Assembly: GCA_958450365.1 (NCBI GenBank) | Contig: CAUEEP010000892.1 | Span: 235,001-299,000, forward strand | Direction: 5' to 3' | Source: Mesorhabditis belari | Lineage: Eukaryota; Nematoda; Chromadorea; Rhabditida; Rhabditidae | DNA length: 64,000 bases | Shown here: piece after piece, positions 8,907-21,169 of the stretch | How positions within the stretch are numbered: position 1 is the stretch's first letter | Layout of the letters: each line of letters opens with the position of its first letter | Notes under the pieces: generated by a model | Databases searched by the model: none | What the model was told of the DNA's origin: nothing | The model's input: the letters and a program-made list of their open reading frames with translations, nothing else | Translations under genes and position numbers: made by a program

Positions 8907-11900
8907 ATGAAACTGCTGGCTGCATTCGGCCTTTTGGCCATCGCCCTCGCTGCGTCCTCCCGTCAATGGGAAGAACGATCGTTCAACAAGGGAAACACCT
9001 ACGAGTTCGAGTGGAAGGGACAGGTTCGTATTTGAGAGAATACTGTAGGAAAGAGGTAGGATCGGGGAGTATGGTAAGAGAGACTGTAATGGGGAAGGAC
9101 AGTTTAGTCGATAGGGTTCACTTAAATAGGATATAAGAAGCGGTACTATATTGGGTACCTAGAGAGAAAAGACAGGTTGGTGGATTGGATTGGAACAGGA
9201 CCTAGAATTGGGTACTGTATATGTAGGAGTACTGTAATCGATACTTTAAAAGTTTTTGAACAGTTTTTGAGCCGCTTCTTTGAGAACCTCCCAAATGACT
9301 CGATTTCCTCATCATCATTCATTTCCATCTCAATTTGCAGATCGTCTCGGGCGTGCCCGTGAAAGGATCCTCGTCTCATTCCCTTCAACAAATCCACTCA
9401 AAAGTCTTCATCACTGTCAACGAGAAACACTCGATTCTCCGTCTCGACAATGTCAAGCTTACCAATGGCCACAAGCAGCTCACCGAGCCACGCATCATCT
9501 CTGAGGTGGGGAAATGGGAAAGAAAGAGATGGGGAAATAGATTAGAGATCTACAATTGATTTCTAATCTCTACAATAACTGAGTATCTTTCCCAATGATG
9601 GTCCCCATTTCCAGGTGTCGCTCGAGGAGTCGCAATTGACCTCCGAGCAACGCGAGCAGATCAAGCTTCCAATCCGCTTCCGTTACCACCAAGGAATCAT
9701 CTCTGAGGTGAGATTTGGCCAAAAGATTCGAATCCTAATCCTTTCCATTCCAATCATTCCCTTCTTCAGATCGTCTTCTCGGAGGAGGAATCCGCCTGGT
9801 CGGAGAACATCAAGCGCTCAATTCTCAACATGCTCCAAGTTCAAATGAGCCCACGCAAGACCCAAGAGGAGTACAACACGAAGACCGTCTCCAACAACAA
9901 GTTCTTCACCGTCACCGAGGTAGATTTGGATGAGGATGGAAAATGAGATTAATAGAACGATTTGATAGAAAGTTCCGATCTAATCGAGCCTTTTCACTTG
10001 ATAAATCTCCAATCACAGCCCGAAATAGACTAGTACTTTGCTAGATTCTTACCTGGATACACAAGATTACAGTATTTCTAGATAATCAAGCACCTAGAGT
10101 CTGATCTAAAACATTCTTAAACTAGCCCTCAAACCCAAGTTCACCCTTTTCAGCGCACCCTCGAGGGTGAGTGCGAGGTCGCCTACACAATCGTCGAATC
10201 GGAGAAGAACCGCGAGGAGAAAGAGATCACCAAGTCGCTCAACTTCGAGAAATGCCCCAAGCGTATTGATATCCGCTATGGACCCCGTTACTCCGCTGGT
10301 TTGTGTTAATCAAGAAATGGATATTCACCAATTATCTCCTTATTCAATACTCCTTTTCCAGAGTGCTCCATGTGTGAGGCCACCGATGCTCGCCCTGAAT
10401 CTCAAACTGTCATCAGCTACAAGGTTCGCGGAGAGGATGAGGAGCGTTTCCTTATCACCGAGGTCGAGCTCAAGTCCGAGTGAGTATTTGGGATTGATCT
10501 AATCTAGGGTTTCCCACACTGATCATCCACCATTGATCCATTTCTTTTCCAGGTACGTCTTCTCCCCCTTCTCGAAGGATCAAGAGATGCTCGCCACCTA
10601 CGTCCACCAAAAGATGCGCCTTGTCAACATCAAGTCGGCTGAGCGTGTTGAGGAGCCCCGCAACGGAAAGAAGTCTTCCCTTCTCTACAACTACGAGATG
10701 GAATTGGCCCGTGAGAAGTTCTGGATGAACGGAGACGAGCAATCCTACACACTCACCGGATTCGCCGGAGTCCCCAAGAAGGAGCTCATGGACAAGTACA
10801 TCCGCCTCACCCTTGCCTCGATGGAGGAGTCCGAGAAAGACGGAGTCACCCTTGAGACAAACCACAACTTTGCCCGCATCGTCGAGGTCTTCCGCATGTG
10901 CACTGAGCGTGAGGTGCAAGAGATCCACCGCCACTTCTGGGAAACCGAAGTCTATGCTGAGAAGATCGAGAAGGTTCGCGAGTTCCTCACCGATGCTCTC
11001 ATTGCTGCCGGAACGAAGGTCACCATTGAGCACTTTGTTGAGAAATGCGAGAAGAAGGAAATCTCCCCAATCCGTGCCGCTATCGTCATCAAGGGACTCG
11101 TGAACACCCGTGTTCCATCCGAGAACATTGTCAACTCACTCTTGCGTTTGGTCAAGTCCAAGGTTTGCCGTGAGGAGCCAATTCTCCGCCAATCCGTCCT
11201 CCTCACCACCGGAGCTTTGATGAACGGTGTCTGCTCAAAGAAGGAGATCACCAAGGAATCGTGGGCCATCGAAATCGAAGGAGAGAAGGAATGCCGTCGT
11301 GAGCTCAAGACTGAATGGTTGAAGGAATGGGAAACTCTCTTCGAATCGGCCACTTCCCGTTACGAGAAGGTCCTCGTCCTCAAGGCTGTTGCCAACTCTG
11401 CCCTTGATGTCTCCATTCATTTCCTTGAGAAGGTCATCTATGATCGCCGTCAACCACTCGTTGTCCGCCAAGCCGCCGTTGACTCTCTTCGCATGGTGGG
11501 TTTGACAATTAGAAGAGCTAACCAATCAGAAGATAATCAGAAACTAACCAACTTTAAAAAGAGCTACTCTAAGAAGCCTCTAGTCCCTTAAAATCTAGAA
11601 TAACTTTTGGCAGATTGAAAGTCTAGATCAAAATTAGCCTCTGATTCTGGATGACAGCTCAAACTCTAGTTCAATTCTAGTAGTCTAATCTTGACCTATT
11701 AAACGAAAACACTTATCAATTCAACATCTAAGGATTGTACTTACACACAAATTCCAGCTCCGCGACCAGATGCCCCGCAAGGTGCAATCGGTGTGCCTTC
11801 CCCTCTTCAAATCTCTTCGCGAGCCAGTCCCACTCCGCGTCTCGGCCCTCTACCAACTTGTCCACTCCCGCCCCGAGCGTTCCCTTCTCGATCAAATCGT

Positions 11901-14900
11901 TCACCAACTCAACATCGAGCCATCCACCCAACTCCGCTCTTTCGGAGTCTCTCTTCTCCGCTCGTTCTCCGAGTCCAAGAAGAACCCATGTGAGACCAAG
12001 CTCGCCGAGGACATCAATGTCTCTCTTCGCATGCTCCGCTCTCCTCCACTCTCCACCTCCACCCATGTCCATCTCCCATGGTACTCTCGTCTCTTCGACT
12101 TCGGAATGACCATGGATGTTGCCTCAGTCTTCTCCAACGAGTCCGTTCTCCCACACGAACTTCTCGCCTCGGTCGACTCTGTCTTTGCCGGACAATGGAA
12201 CAAACACCTCGTCCAAGTTGGACTCTTCCAAAATAACCTCGATCAAGTGCTCATCCCACTCCTCAAGAAACTCGAGAAAACCGAGACCGAGATCGTTCTC
12301 CGCGGACAACGCTCTTCCTCCAAGGCTCCACTCCGTGAGGCCCTCAAGGAACTCGTTCGTCAGATGAAGATCCAATCCCGCCAAAACGAGAATGGAGAGG
12401 ATGCCTTCGGTATGCTCTACATCCGCTACAAGAACTTGGACTATGCTGTCCTTCCCGTTGAGGAGCAACTCATTGAGAAGATCGTCCGCTCTGATTCGTC
12501 GATCTCTTCATCCGAGATGATCCGCAAGATCGCCAAGGGATTCCGTTTCGAGGGAGTTCTCTCTGGATACGTCTACGAGCACGTCCGCATCGTCCCAACC
12601 ACCCTTGGACTCCCACTCCAGGTACAGTAATCTTTTAGAGTCCCTAGATACAGTATTCTTAGACCTAATAGTCAGTTACCGGTACCATAATTCACTACTG
12701 ATCGATAATATCCAAGAATTGACTTATAATCTTTTGCCTATGTCCGAATTTATCTCTAGGTATCAATAATCAACATTTAATCTGAATCCACCTATTCCTA
12801 TAATTTCCAGGTCACCTCCAAGCTCCCAACCGTCGCCCACATCAAGGCCCACATCAAGGCTGAGATCTCCCCGAAGATGTCTCTCCGTGTCGAGATGGAG
12901 CCCTCGTTCGTCTCCACCCATGTCACCGAAATGACGGTCTTCTCCCCCGAGATGGACATCGGATCCCGTGTCTTCCACTCGATCCAATCAACTCTTCCAA
13001 TCCACGGACAAGTCGAGTACAACGATGAGAAACAACAACTCAAGGCTGTCCTCCGTCTTCCCAAGGAGGAGAAACGTGTTCTCCTCGTCGAGTCTCGCCC
13101 AACCACTTTCGTCCGCTCATTCAACAACAAGCAAGTGCCAGTTCTTGAGGAGAAGACCATCCGTATTCCATCGTTCGAGAAGACCTCTGTCCACTACGAG
13201 AAATCCTACGGAGAGGAGCACTTCGGTCTCCGCACTGAGGTCATCGGATCCGTCCACCGCCACGTCTTCGACAAGAAGACCCCCGAGTCGATCCTCTTCG
13301 GAGAGAACCACGTCCAGGTAATGATGACAATGAGATAGACAAGGCAAAACTTCTAGCACGATGGTGATTGAGTCAAGTAGAGTTAGATTAGGAAAAGATG
13401 AGCTTAATTGATCACAAACTGATCGAATAACAGGATCCCTATCTAGGGAGCTCAGAATAGTACACAAGACTTAAGCTAAACACAGTTCTAGATGCAAAAA
13501 CTCTAATTTCCAGATTGTCCTTGTCCCCACCGCCGAGTCCGTGAAGGAGATCGTCCTCGAGGTTGAGCCCAAGTACACCAAGATGGCCTCATCCGAGTAC
13601 GAGTCACCCCGCTACGATGAGATCTTCACTGAGAAGGAGTTCGGTTTGGAGACCTCTGACGAGTCTGAGGAGCGTGCTGATGAGCGTGTCTCTCGCCGCA
13701 CCCACTCCAAGAAGCACTACGAGTCGATGAAATCGTTGAAGGGACATGAGGGACGCGTCAACTTCCGTCTTTACACCATCGGAGGACCAAAGACCATCAA
13801 GGGAGAGATGTCCGTGAAAGGATCGTGCGATGAGGAGATCAAGGTGTGCCGCTTCGATCTTCAATGCAAACGCTCGCCACTTCTCGAGAAGGAGCGCCGC
13901 GACTGGGAACTCCAAATGAGCGGAGAGCTCGTCTTCCCCGAATCCCCCAAGACCATCAAGGAGTTGAAGGAGATGCGCCACAAAGAAGTCGAGGGAACCC
14001 TCAAGTGTCGTTGGGGATCTGAGGACAAGAACGAGATGACCATCCGTCTCCAGAAGACTCAATCCCAAGAGATGGCCCGTTTCGTCAAGGAGATCGACTA
14101 CGAGAGCAACAAGGGACTCGAGAAATACGACATGCTCCGCGAGGCTTCCAAGCTCAACAAGTACGTCGTCCTCGTCGACAAGGACCTCTCCAAGGACAAC
14201 GAATTGGTCTTCCGTCGTCTTTTCGACCTCTTGAAGTCCGAGTTCTACATGTCTGGACAAGTCGAATCGATCAGCTCCGACTCTCGCCGCTTCAAGATCG
14301 AGGCCGTCGTCGAGCCCGAGGACTGCCGTCGCGTCAACTTCACCGTTGAGTGCAATGGAGAGAAACTCATCGTCAAGGAGGCCTATTCCCCAATCCGTAT
14401 CCCATTGATGTCCCTCGGATCTCGCCGTGTCTCCCTCAAGGGATTGAACAACAAGAGCTCGTGGGCCTCGGTCTTCATGCCAACTTCCGAGTGCGAGGTT
14501 TCCTCAAACAAGGTGTCGACCTTTGATGGACTTCTCTACAAGACCCCATTGACCACTTGCTATTCGGTGCTTGCCAAGGATTGCTCTCAAGAGCCCGAAT
14601 ACGTTGTGATGATGAAGAACATGGAGAAGAACTCTGAGGAGAAGAAGATCAAGATTGTGACTCAAGAGAAGGAAATCGAGTGCGAGTTGAAGCAAGAGAA
14701 GATCGTCTGCAAGGTTGATGGACGCCGTGTCGAGGACGAGGAGGCTCTCTACGATATGGGCATCAAGCTTATCGGTTGGTTTTGAATTGAAATTGAAAGA
14801 TGAGTGGGTCTTTAGGAGAATCATCATGCGAGATCACCATCCCAAAGATGACCATCCGTTTCGATGGATACAAGGTCGAGATCAAGGCTGACAAGCGCAC

Positions 14901-16117
14901 TGAGAACACCCAATGCGGACTTTGCGGACATTTCGATGGACGCCGCGACAACGAGTTCCGCCGTGCCGACAACGAGGAGACTGGTGCGTGGAAAAGAAAG
15001 TGGATGGGAATTGGATAGGAATTGGAATTGAGCTGAGATGGAGCTGAATGGATTGAAGGTGTTAGGATAGAAGTTAAGCTAGGGCTAGTGGTCTAGATTC
15101 ACTAGCAGTGCCTAGAAGTGATTGCTTAGATTCGTCACTGATTCATTATCTGAATTCTTAAATCATTTCTCTAATCAACCATCCTTTTCAGAGGATATCG
15201 AGGAATTCCACCGCTCGTGGCTTCGCCGTGACAACGAATGCGAGGTCGAGGAGTCGAAATTGAAGGAGAAGAAGAACTACGGAGTTGAGTCTGATGAGGA
15301 GGAACGCTACGATTCCGAGGAATCTTTCTGGAATCCCCGTCAAGATTTCGAGGAGGAGAACATGGGAGAGAAGCGATCACGCAAAATGCTCAAGAAGAAC
15401 CTCAAGAAGCACATCAGCCGCAAGAACATCCGCAACGAGGAGGAGAACACCTACGGTTGGTTGAGCGGAGGGAATTGGGCATAGTCTGACTCTAAGAATA
15501 ACTGTGATTCTTAGACATTGAACTACTAGTCTGAGTCACACTTGTTCCATCTCATTCCATCTATTTCCAGAGCCCGAAAACGAGATCGTGATGGTTGAGC
15601 GTGAGGGAAAGACCTGCTTCTCGATGGAGGAACAACCCAAATGCCAGCCAGGAGATGAGCTCATTGAGACCGAGAACCGCAAGGTGAAATTGGCTTGCCT
15701 TCCACGCTCGGATCGCCGCACTCGTCGCATTGTGAACGGCCTTAAGCGTGGAGAGGAGTCGATCATGGAGGAGGTGAGTGTGAAGGGCAAAAATAAAAGA
15801 ACAAAAAGGGAGAAAAGGATAGACAAATGGGGAGATTGGGCTGAAGATTGCCGAGACTTACTACGTTAGTCTGCTAGCCTACTTTAGATCGAGTAAGAGT
15901 GCTTAAATAGTTGAGGATCATGACACAGTCTGTAAGTTGTTGATTGAAGAGCTTAACTGCTTGAGCATTACAATTCCAATAGACACTACAGTACTCCAAT
16001 TCCTATTCCCTATCAAATATCCAATCTCCTTCAATTCCTTCATTTTTTCAGATTCGTTCCCTTCCAATGTCTCTCACCGATCGCATCGAGTTGCCCAAAC
16101 TTTGCCGTGTCTACTAA
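8907..16117 (+). CDS. vit: Vitellogenin (yolk lipoprotein precursor)
   Basis: Fourteen exons form one 1687-residue frame: 8907-9023, 9341-9505, 9615-9707, 9770-9919, 10154-10298, 10362-10479, 10553-11495, 11758-12621, 12811-13317, 13514-14774, 14816-14983, 15192-15455, 15571-15773 and 16052-16117. It starts with a signal peptide (MKLLAAFGLLAIALAAS), followed by the lipovitellin N-terminal region to about residue 780. A von Willebrand type D segment includes CGLCGHFDGRRDNEF in exon 11. The C terminus is LPKLCRVY. Such proteins are made in the adult intestine, secreted, and taken into oocytes as lipid carriers. RVSRR at residues 1092-1096, in an acidic stretch, is a possible processing site; this and the length fit a VIT-6-like protein that is cut in two, but the assignment is not certain. 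The exons show very strong codon bias (AAG, CTC, GTC, ATC), as expected for very high expression. Confidence 0.97.
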
Positions 16118-16219
16118 ACACTCATCGATCAATCCAATCCAATAACTATTGAAATGAGCTTTTTTATGTAATCATGGCTATCAAAAGCCATAATTTGAGC
16201 ACCCATTCAGTGCGAATGC

Positions 16220-16225
16220 AATAAA
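16220..16225 (+). terminator. Vitellogenin poly(A) signal AATAAA
   Basis: AATAAA lies about 100 bp after the vitellogenin stop codon. Confidence 0.7.
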
Positions 16226-17240
16226 TTTTGATAAGCAATTTGTTTTTTTAATGTAAAACACTAGAAATGAAAAAATAAATGAAAGGGAAAGGGAAAGAAA
16301 GGTAAAGAATGAGTCTGGATTGATTCCAAAAAAAGCAAAGTTGATAGAAAGTTGTTTAGCTGATAAGGAATAAGCATTTAAAATTTTGAACTAAAGGCTC
16401 TAACTCTAAACCTGGAAAGCTCTAGAATTACAGATCTTACAATTTGCAATTTTTTTTCTTAGCAAGTTCTGAATACTCTGAAAAAAATTCTTAGCAATTT
16501 CTTTTTGATTGACTAAGCTACAGTTACGTGGTACATTTTATTTTTTATAGCAATCGTATTCCCCATCTTCCAGGTAAATGCTGGTTACCATCTAAAACTA
16601 ATGAATATTTAACAGAAATATTTAAAGTTTACAATGAATATTTAACAGAAAGGCTCAAAAACTTATCACTATTTATGAGCCCCATCTCAAACTATATACA
16701 TTTTTCGATTTTACACTTCCCTCAGACACTTTAAACTTTGCTTTCCTTTAATCTTTATCTTTCTTTTGCTTTATTTCTGGCTGAACAACGCTACATCAAT
16801 CGAGAAAACTTTGGACCCAAAAAGTTTAGCCATTGAACAGAATACGAAAAAAAAACTCATGGAAAACAGGATTTCTCTCATGGAATACAATGTCAAGGAA
16901 ATCACTTTTAAAAAAAGATGACGGTTCAACTGTGTTAACAGAAAGTTCATGAGATCGTTCCCATACTTTGAAAAAACGACATTTTTCGAACAAATTCAAG
17001 TTCTTTTCTGTCAAAGAATACAATCTGTGAAAACTTCAGTCTGTTGACTTTTTTTAATAAGGGAAATACTGCTAGTGTTTCAGCTTGTAAAATGAACAAT
17101 GTTTCACTCGTCCAGGTTTTTGCTTTGTGTTTTGATCTAATATGTTATCTATGTTTCTTTCTTTATTTCATTTACTTGAAAAACCGTGTTATGAACCTCT
17201 GTTCTCACCAGACCTTTGTAATCTCTTAATTTTAGCCTAA
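16226..17240. other. Intergenic region, no gene seen
   Basis: AT-rich DNA with short ORFs only, between the vitellogenin and the next chemoreceptor. A short direct duplication of AATGAATATTTAACAGAAA lies near 16600 and 16633. Confidence 0.5.
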
Positions 17241-18275
17241 ATGTCTACAAACGTAACAGTTAGTGACTTCGATAACTACACAGAGTCTTTTGTGATGATT
17301 ATGGTAAATGAAAACTAGTTGATAGTGTTATTCATTCATTTCAGCTAGGATTAACTGGTGTTGCTGTTGGAATTATGGGATTGGTGGTCGTGCAGAAGAA
17401 CTCATTTCTGAGAGGTTTACAGCTATAAAGTTACGTCAGCAAACCAGCTTAGATCTTGTGAAACATTACATTGTACTCGATTTGCTCAACCTAACCATAA
17501 TCAATTCGTGTCATCTTTTATGGGGAGTGCCTTGTGCGATTTGGTGAGTTTGAAAGTGTTTGAGGTAACCTCATCCAGTTATCAATGAATTGCAAACATT
17601 AAACGAGTTTTGTAACTCTCAAAGCCCAACAGCAACAGTTTGATCCTGTACAAGCTGCGTGAAAATTGTTAAGCGCCCCTAGCGTTAAGCGCCCCTAGCG
17701 TTCTTGAAAACTTATCCAAGATAAATTTCATTGTAAAACCATGAAAATAATCCACAAAAACAAAGAAAAAGTTAATAAAACTCGGTATAACCTTCTTTTG
17801 CTCGGATTGCATTCGAAGATGAATTGAAAAGAATTGACTGTGCGCTTCAGGCAATCTTCATCAAAATCGCCTCAATCTTTAAAGCTGATATGAAAATCAC
17901 TTTAAATCTTTATTTCAGTGATATTTTACATAAAAAAGATAATCATTGGCTTAATTTTTTTAAAAGATTCAAATTTTGGGGCCAATTCATACGTCTTCCA
18001 TTAGGCGCCCGCTCATACCGCTCGGCGCAACTCTGCAATCTTCTGTTCAATTTTTTAGCCTCTTTAGAAGCCTTATTTTGCTAAATTAAAACAAAAAACT
18101 ATGAAAATACCACTGAAATAAAGATTTAAAGTGATTTTTCTATCAGCTTTAATCGAAAGATTGAGGCGATTTTGATAAAGATTGCCTGCCGACGATCAAT
18201 TTTTTTCCAAGTAGTCTTCATGAGTGCATCCGAGCAAAACCTTCGGTCAAACCGAGTTTTAATCACTTTTTTATG

Positions 18276-18314
<39 letters not shown>

Positions 18315-20216
18315 CAAAACAAAAAATGTGAATTATTTTCATTGTTTTACAATGAAAATAATTCACAAAAACATCTTGGATAAGTTTTCAAGAAAGCTAC
18401 AAGCCTTATAGGGGCACTCAAAAATTTTCACGCACTCTGTACTACTAAATTTCAGGAATCTCAACGAAACCCTTCCGTTTCTCGATTATCTCTTTGCTAT
18501 GCTAGCTTTTACATCAATTTCGTTAGGCTTTCCACCAAAGGTTTGTTGTTTTATAAGATGTAGAAAAAAATATTTCAATTAAAAGGAAGTTGAAGCATCG
18601 AATTTTTTGAAAAAGCAGGCAGCAAAGCCAAGATTTCAGCTTTTCCTTGGTATCAACCGTTTTTGTGCCCTTGCTTTTCGTGGACGATTCTTTAAAGTCT
18701 TTGAAGCTACAAAGATTCCACAATATTTGATTATGATAGCCTATCCTCTGGTCACAGCAATTCTCTTTTCGCTTCGTGAGTTTCAAAAAGAGTCAACGTT
18801 ATAAGTAATAAGGGGAGCTATTTGCTTTATTTTTTTTGCATACAGTGAAAATGGAAAAGTTTTAAAATAAGATTAGAACACAACAGCTTGTTACTGGTAG
18901 AATTTCTTTATTATAGCCGACTGTCATCCTGGTTTCTTTCCACGAGAAGGTGGCAATCTTTTCAGCGGAGATGGACCCTGTGGCTATCGGATTCTACATG
19001 TGCAAAACGTGAGAAAGTTTTATTTATTTTCTATCTAAGTTTAGCAAATTATCACTTATTTTTACTATCCGATCAGTACCTTCTTCGACATTGCCGTATT
19101 CTTTCTGATGAGACAACGAATGAGGGCTTTTCAACGAGAACAAACACAGAGTAACTACAAGGCTGAGAATCTCAAAAAGGAGTATCGCTTGGCGGCTCAG
19201 GTGATGCGAAATCACTGTTTAGTATTGGTTTTGATTTTTAACTCATTCGAAACTTCTGCAGCGATTATTCGCTGCAGCAAAAACTCGGGAACGGACCGCT
19301 GCAGCCATTATTGACCTATTTTCGTTCAATCGATTGGTTTTTTTTTTTTGCGGTTTTTCGGCATTACATGTATATTCAAACTGTAATGGATACATAAAAA
19401 AGTGAGAAATGTAATGAAAAACTTGACGCTTGAACTTGATGAAATCTGCTTGAATCTGCTTGAATTAGTTCATCATCTGATCCATCAACAGACTTCAAAT
19501 CACTGTTAATAAATAAATTATTGAAAGAATCGGTCAATTCGTCATCCATGACGATAACCTGAAAAAAAGAACCTAAATTAATCTATAAAAACTATCAGAA
19601 ATAATATAAAATGAAATGTCAGCAAAAAAACGTTGCAACGTTGCAGGGAATCTTTCAAAGGAATTGTTCAAAGACACGAATAAGTTCCCATTCGGGAAGA
19701 ACTTAAAGTGCAAATCTGTTCGATAAACTCTCAATTTGTTGTAATCGAGCTTAAAGAATTGAGCACAGCTTCATTCAAATGATTCAAATGATTCAAATGA
19801 TCCAAATTATTCAATGGATTGACCGTTGCAGCGGAAAAATTTCAAAAAAGGGCGCGGTCCGCAGACGAAAAAAAAAGAAAAACGCTCGGGTTTCGAATGG
19901 GTTAAAGTAATAACAAGTGATTTAAACCTGAATTTCAGATGCTGGTCAACTTGGTCACCGGTCTCATTTTGGGTGTCTCTGTGACCGGTTCGATGACGAT
20001 TTTCAACGGCAATCCATGGTTTTTCATAATCTTCACCGCTCTTTGGCAGTTGTGTTGTTTAGTTTCATGGTAGTGATCGATAATGACAAGTAATGACAAG
20101 AATTTTTTAATTTCAGTCTTTCATATGCCATTTTACTTCAAGAGCCTCGACGCCGGAGAAACGGGAAAAGGATGGTCGAGACGATCTCCAACATTAAAAC
20201 GACGCAGACTTTGTGA
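17241..20216 (+). CDS. Serpentine 7TM chemoreceptor (srx-like)
   Basis: Nine exons agree in phase and give 280 residues: 17241-17303, 17345-17414, 17453-17543, 18456-18540, 18640-18775, 18966-19008, 19077-19200, 19939-20069 and 20117-20216. Features include an extracellular N terminus with NVTV and NYT glycosylation sites, seven hydrophobic segments, and the span-3 end FLGINRFCALAFRGRFFKVF typical of nematode SRX-like receptors. A basic cytoplasmic segment (MRQRMRAFQREQ) precedes span 6, and the tail is short and basic. For exons 5 and 6 the acceptors AGATTTCAG and CTTTTCAG were chosen because only they keep phase. Intron 3 holds a 789-bp foldback and intron 7 a TTAA-flanked element, which explains their length against 40-bp neighbours. 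The family call is good; the subfamily is inferred. Confidence 0.82.
17651..18439. mobile_element. Long foldback element in chemoreceptor intron
   Basis: TA-flanked ends (17649-17650 and 18440-18441) read CAAGCTGCGTGAAAATT and CAGAGTGCGTGAAAATT when oriented inward. The inverted arms are hundreds of bases long; for example the segment around AAATCACTTTAAATCTTT at 17895 reappears inverted near 18125. The right arm contains a long A tract at about 18283-18313. There is no transposase. Confidence 0.8.
19242..19901. mobile_element. piggyBac-type non-autonomous element
   Basis: TTAA at 19238-19241 and 19902-19905 flanks inverted ends CTCATTCGAAAC and GTTTCGAATGGG. The TTAA duplication with TTAACCCATTCG-type ends fits the piggyBac superfamily. 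Subterminal inverted pieces (CGGACCGC / GCGCGGTCCGC) and short TGATTCAAA and AATCTGCTTG repeats lie inside. It is 660 bp with no coding capacity. Confidence 0.75.
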
Positions 20217-20931
20217 TGTTTTTTTTTTGTTGAAATTAGGTGTTTTCAATTCAAATAAATGTCCTTGTTTAGAATCGTAAAAATATAAACGAAATTTGTT
20301 AAAGATTTAGATATTTAAGATAAAAATATTTGACATTTACAGAAGATAAAAACATTTAAATGTTTTCTGGAAAGTTTAGTTTTGAAAGAGCAAAACACAA
20401 AACTTCATTGTACTTGCAAGGTTCATCTTCCGTTCTCAAAGAACATTTCTACACCTAAACCATCCTGATCAGAGCCACCTAGCTCTCCAAAGAAGCATTG
20501 TAGCACTACAGGCTGTACTGGAGGCTGTACTGGAGGCTGGATTTCTGATCGGAGTGATTTACTTCTAGAAATGTTTATCAGAATTTAAGCTTCAAAATAC
20601 TATAAAACATGGGAAATTTTGTTTTAGCTTTCATTTAGAAACTCAATCATTTACAAGTGTGCGGGAACTTTTTGATCACCCTGTGAAAGAACAGAATGTA
20701 CATCGTTTGAAAGATCAAGAAAAAAAACGTTTCTTTCATTGAATTTCAAACCACTTTTTGAATATGTTCATTTTTTGGGCAATTATAATCATAAATAGAA
20801 TCTTAGGACAATTCATTGTGGTTCGGCCGGGAATTCCCGACGCGCGCGCACTTTGAATAACTATCAGAACTTTTAGGAAACAGTCACCTTTGTTCAATAA
20901 TGTTTTTTCTAGAGTGTGTAAATCCTTTCAG

Positions 20932-21169
20932 ATCTGGTATCAAAACAACATGACCGCTGGCTTGCCCTACAAGACTCACGAAGGTGATGAAGACAAGTGG
21001 ATTTTTGCGGAAGAATATGTAAGCAACGGGAGCACATTTTTGAGAACTAATCTACAGGACATGCTCAGCCGGTGTTCCCATCTACGAGCTTAACACCTTT
21101 GCCCACACCACCTATTTCGACATTGACGTTAGGATTTTCACGAGAGGAGACTGTCATTATTGGAAATAA
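20932..21169 (+). CDS. Two-exon gene fragment, unknown
   Basis: An exon at 20932-21018 (beginning IWYQNNMTAGLPYKTHEG) is bounded by good splice signals TTTCAG and GTAAGC. Downstream, after another CTACAG, a protein-like run (SAGVPIYELNTFAHTTYFDI, ending GDCHYWK and a stop at 21167-21169) is readable, but in a different phase from the first exon. It may be a decayed gene end or lack an unseen micro-exon. The family is not recognised. An AATAAA follows near 21195. Confidence 0.35.

Noticed and set aside
10470..11033. 187-codon minus-strand ORF within the vitellogenin gene, and similar ones at 13604-14260 and 11728-12072
   Set aside because: They are shadows of strongly codon-biased vitellogenin exons; the plus-strand model is continuous and recognisable.
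18283..18313. Long A tract as the tail of a retrotransposed copy
   Set aside because: It lies in one arm of a foldback element with TA-flanked inverted ends, not at the end of a coding remnant.
20820..20850. Short CG-rich CGCGCGCG run as a regulatory site
   Set aside because: Too short and isolated to support a function.
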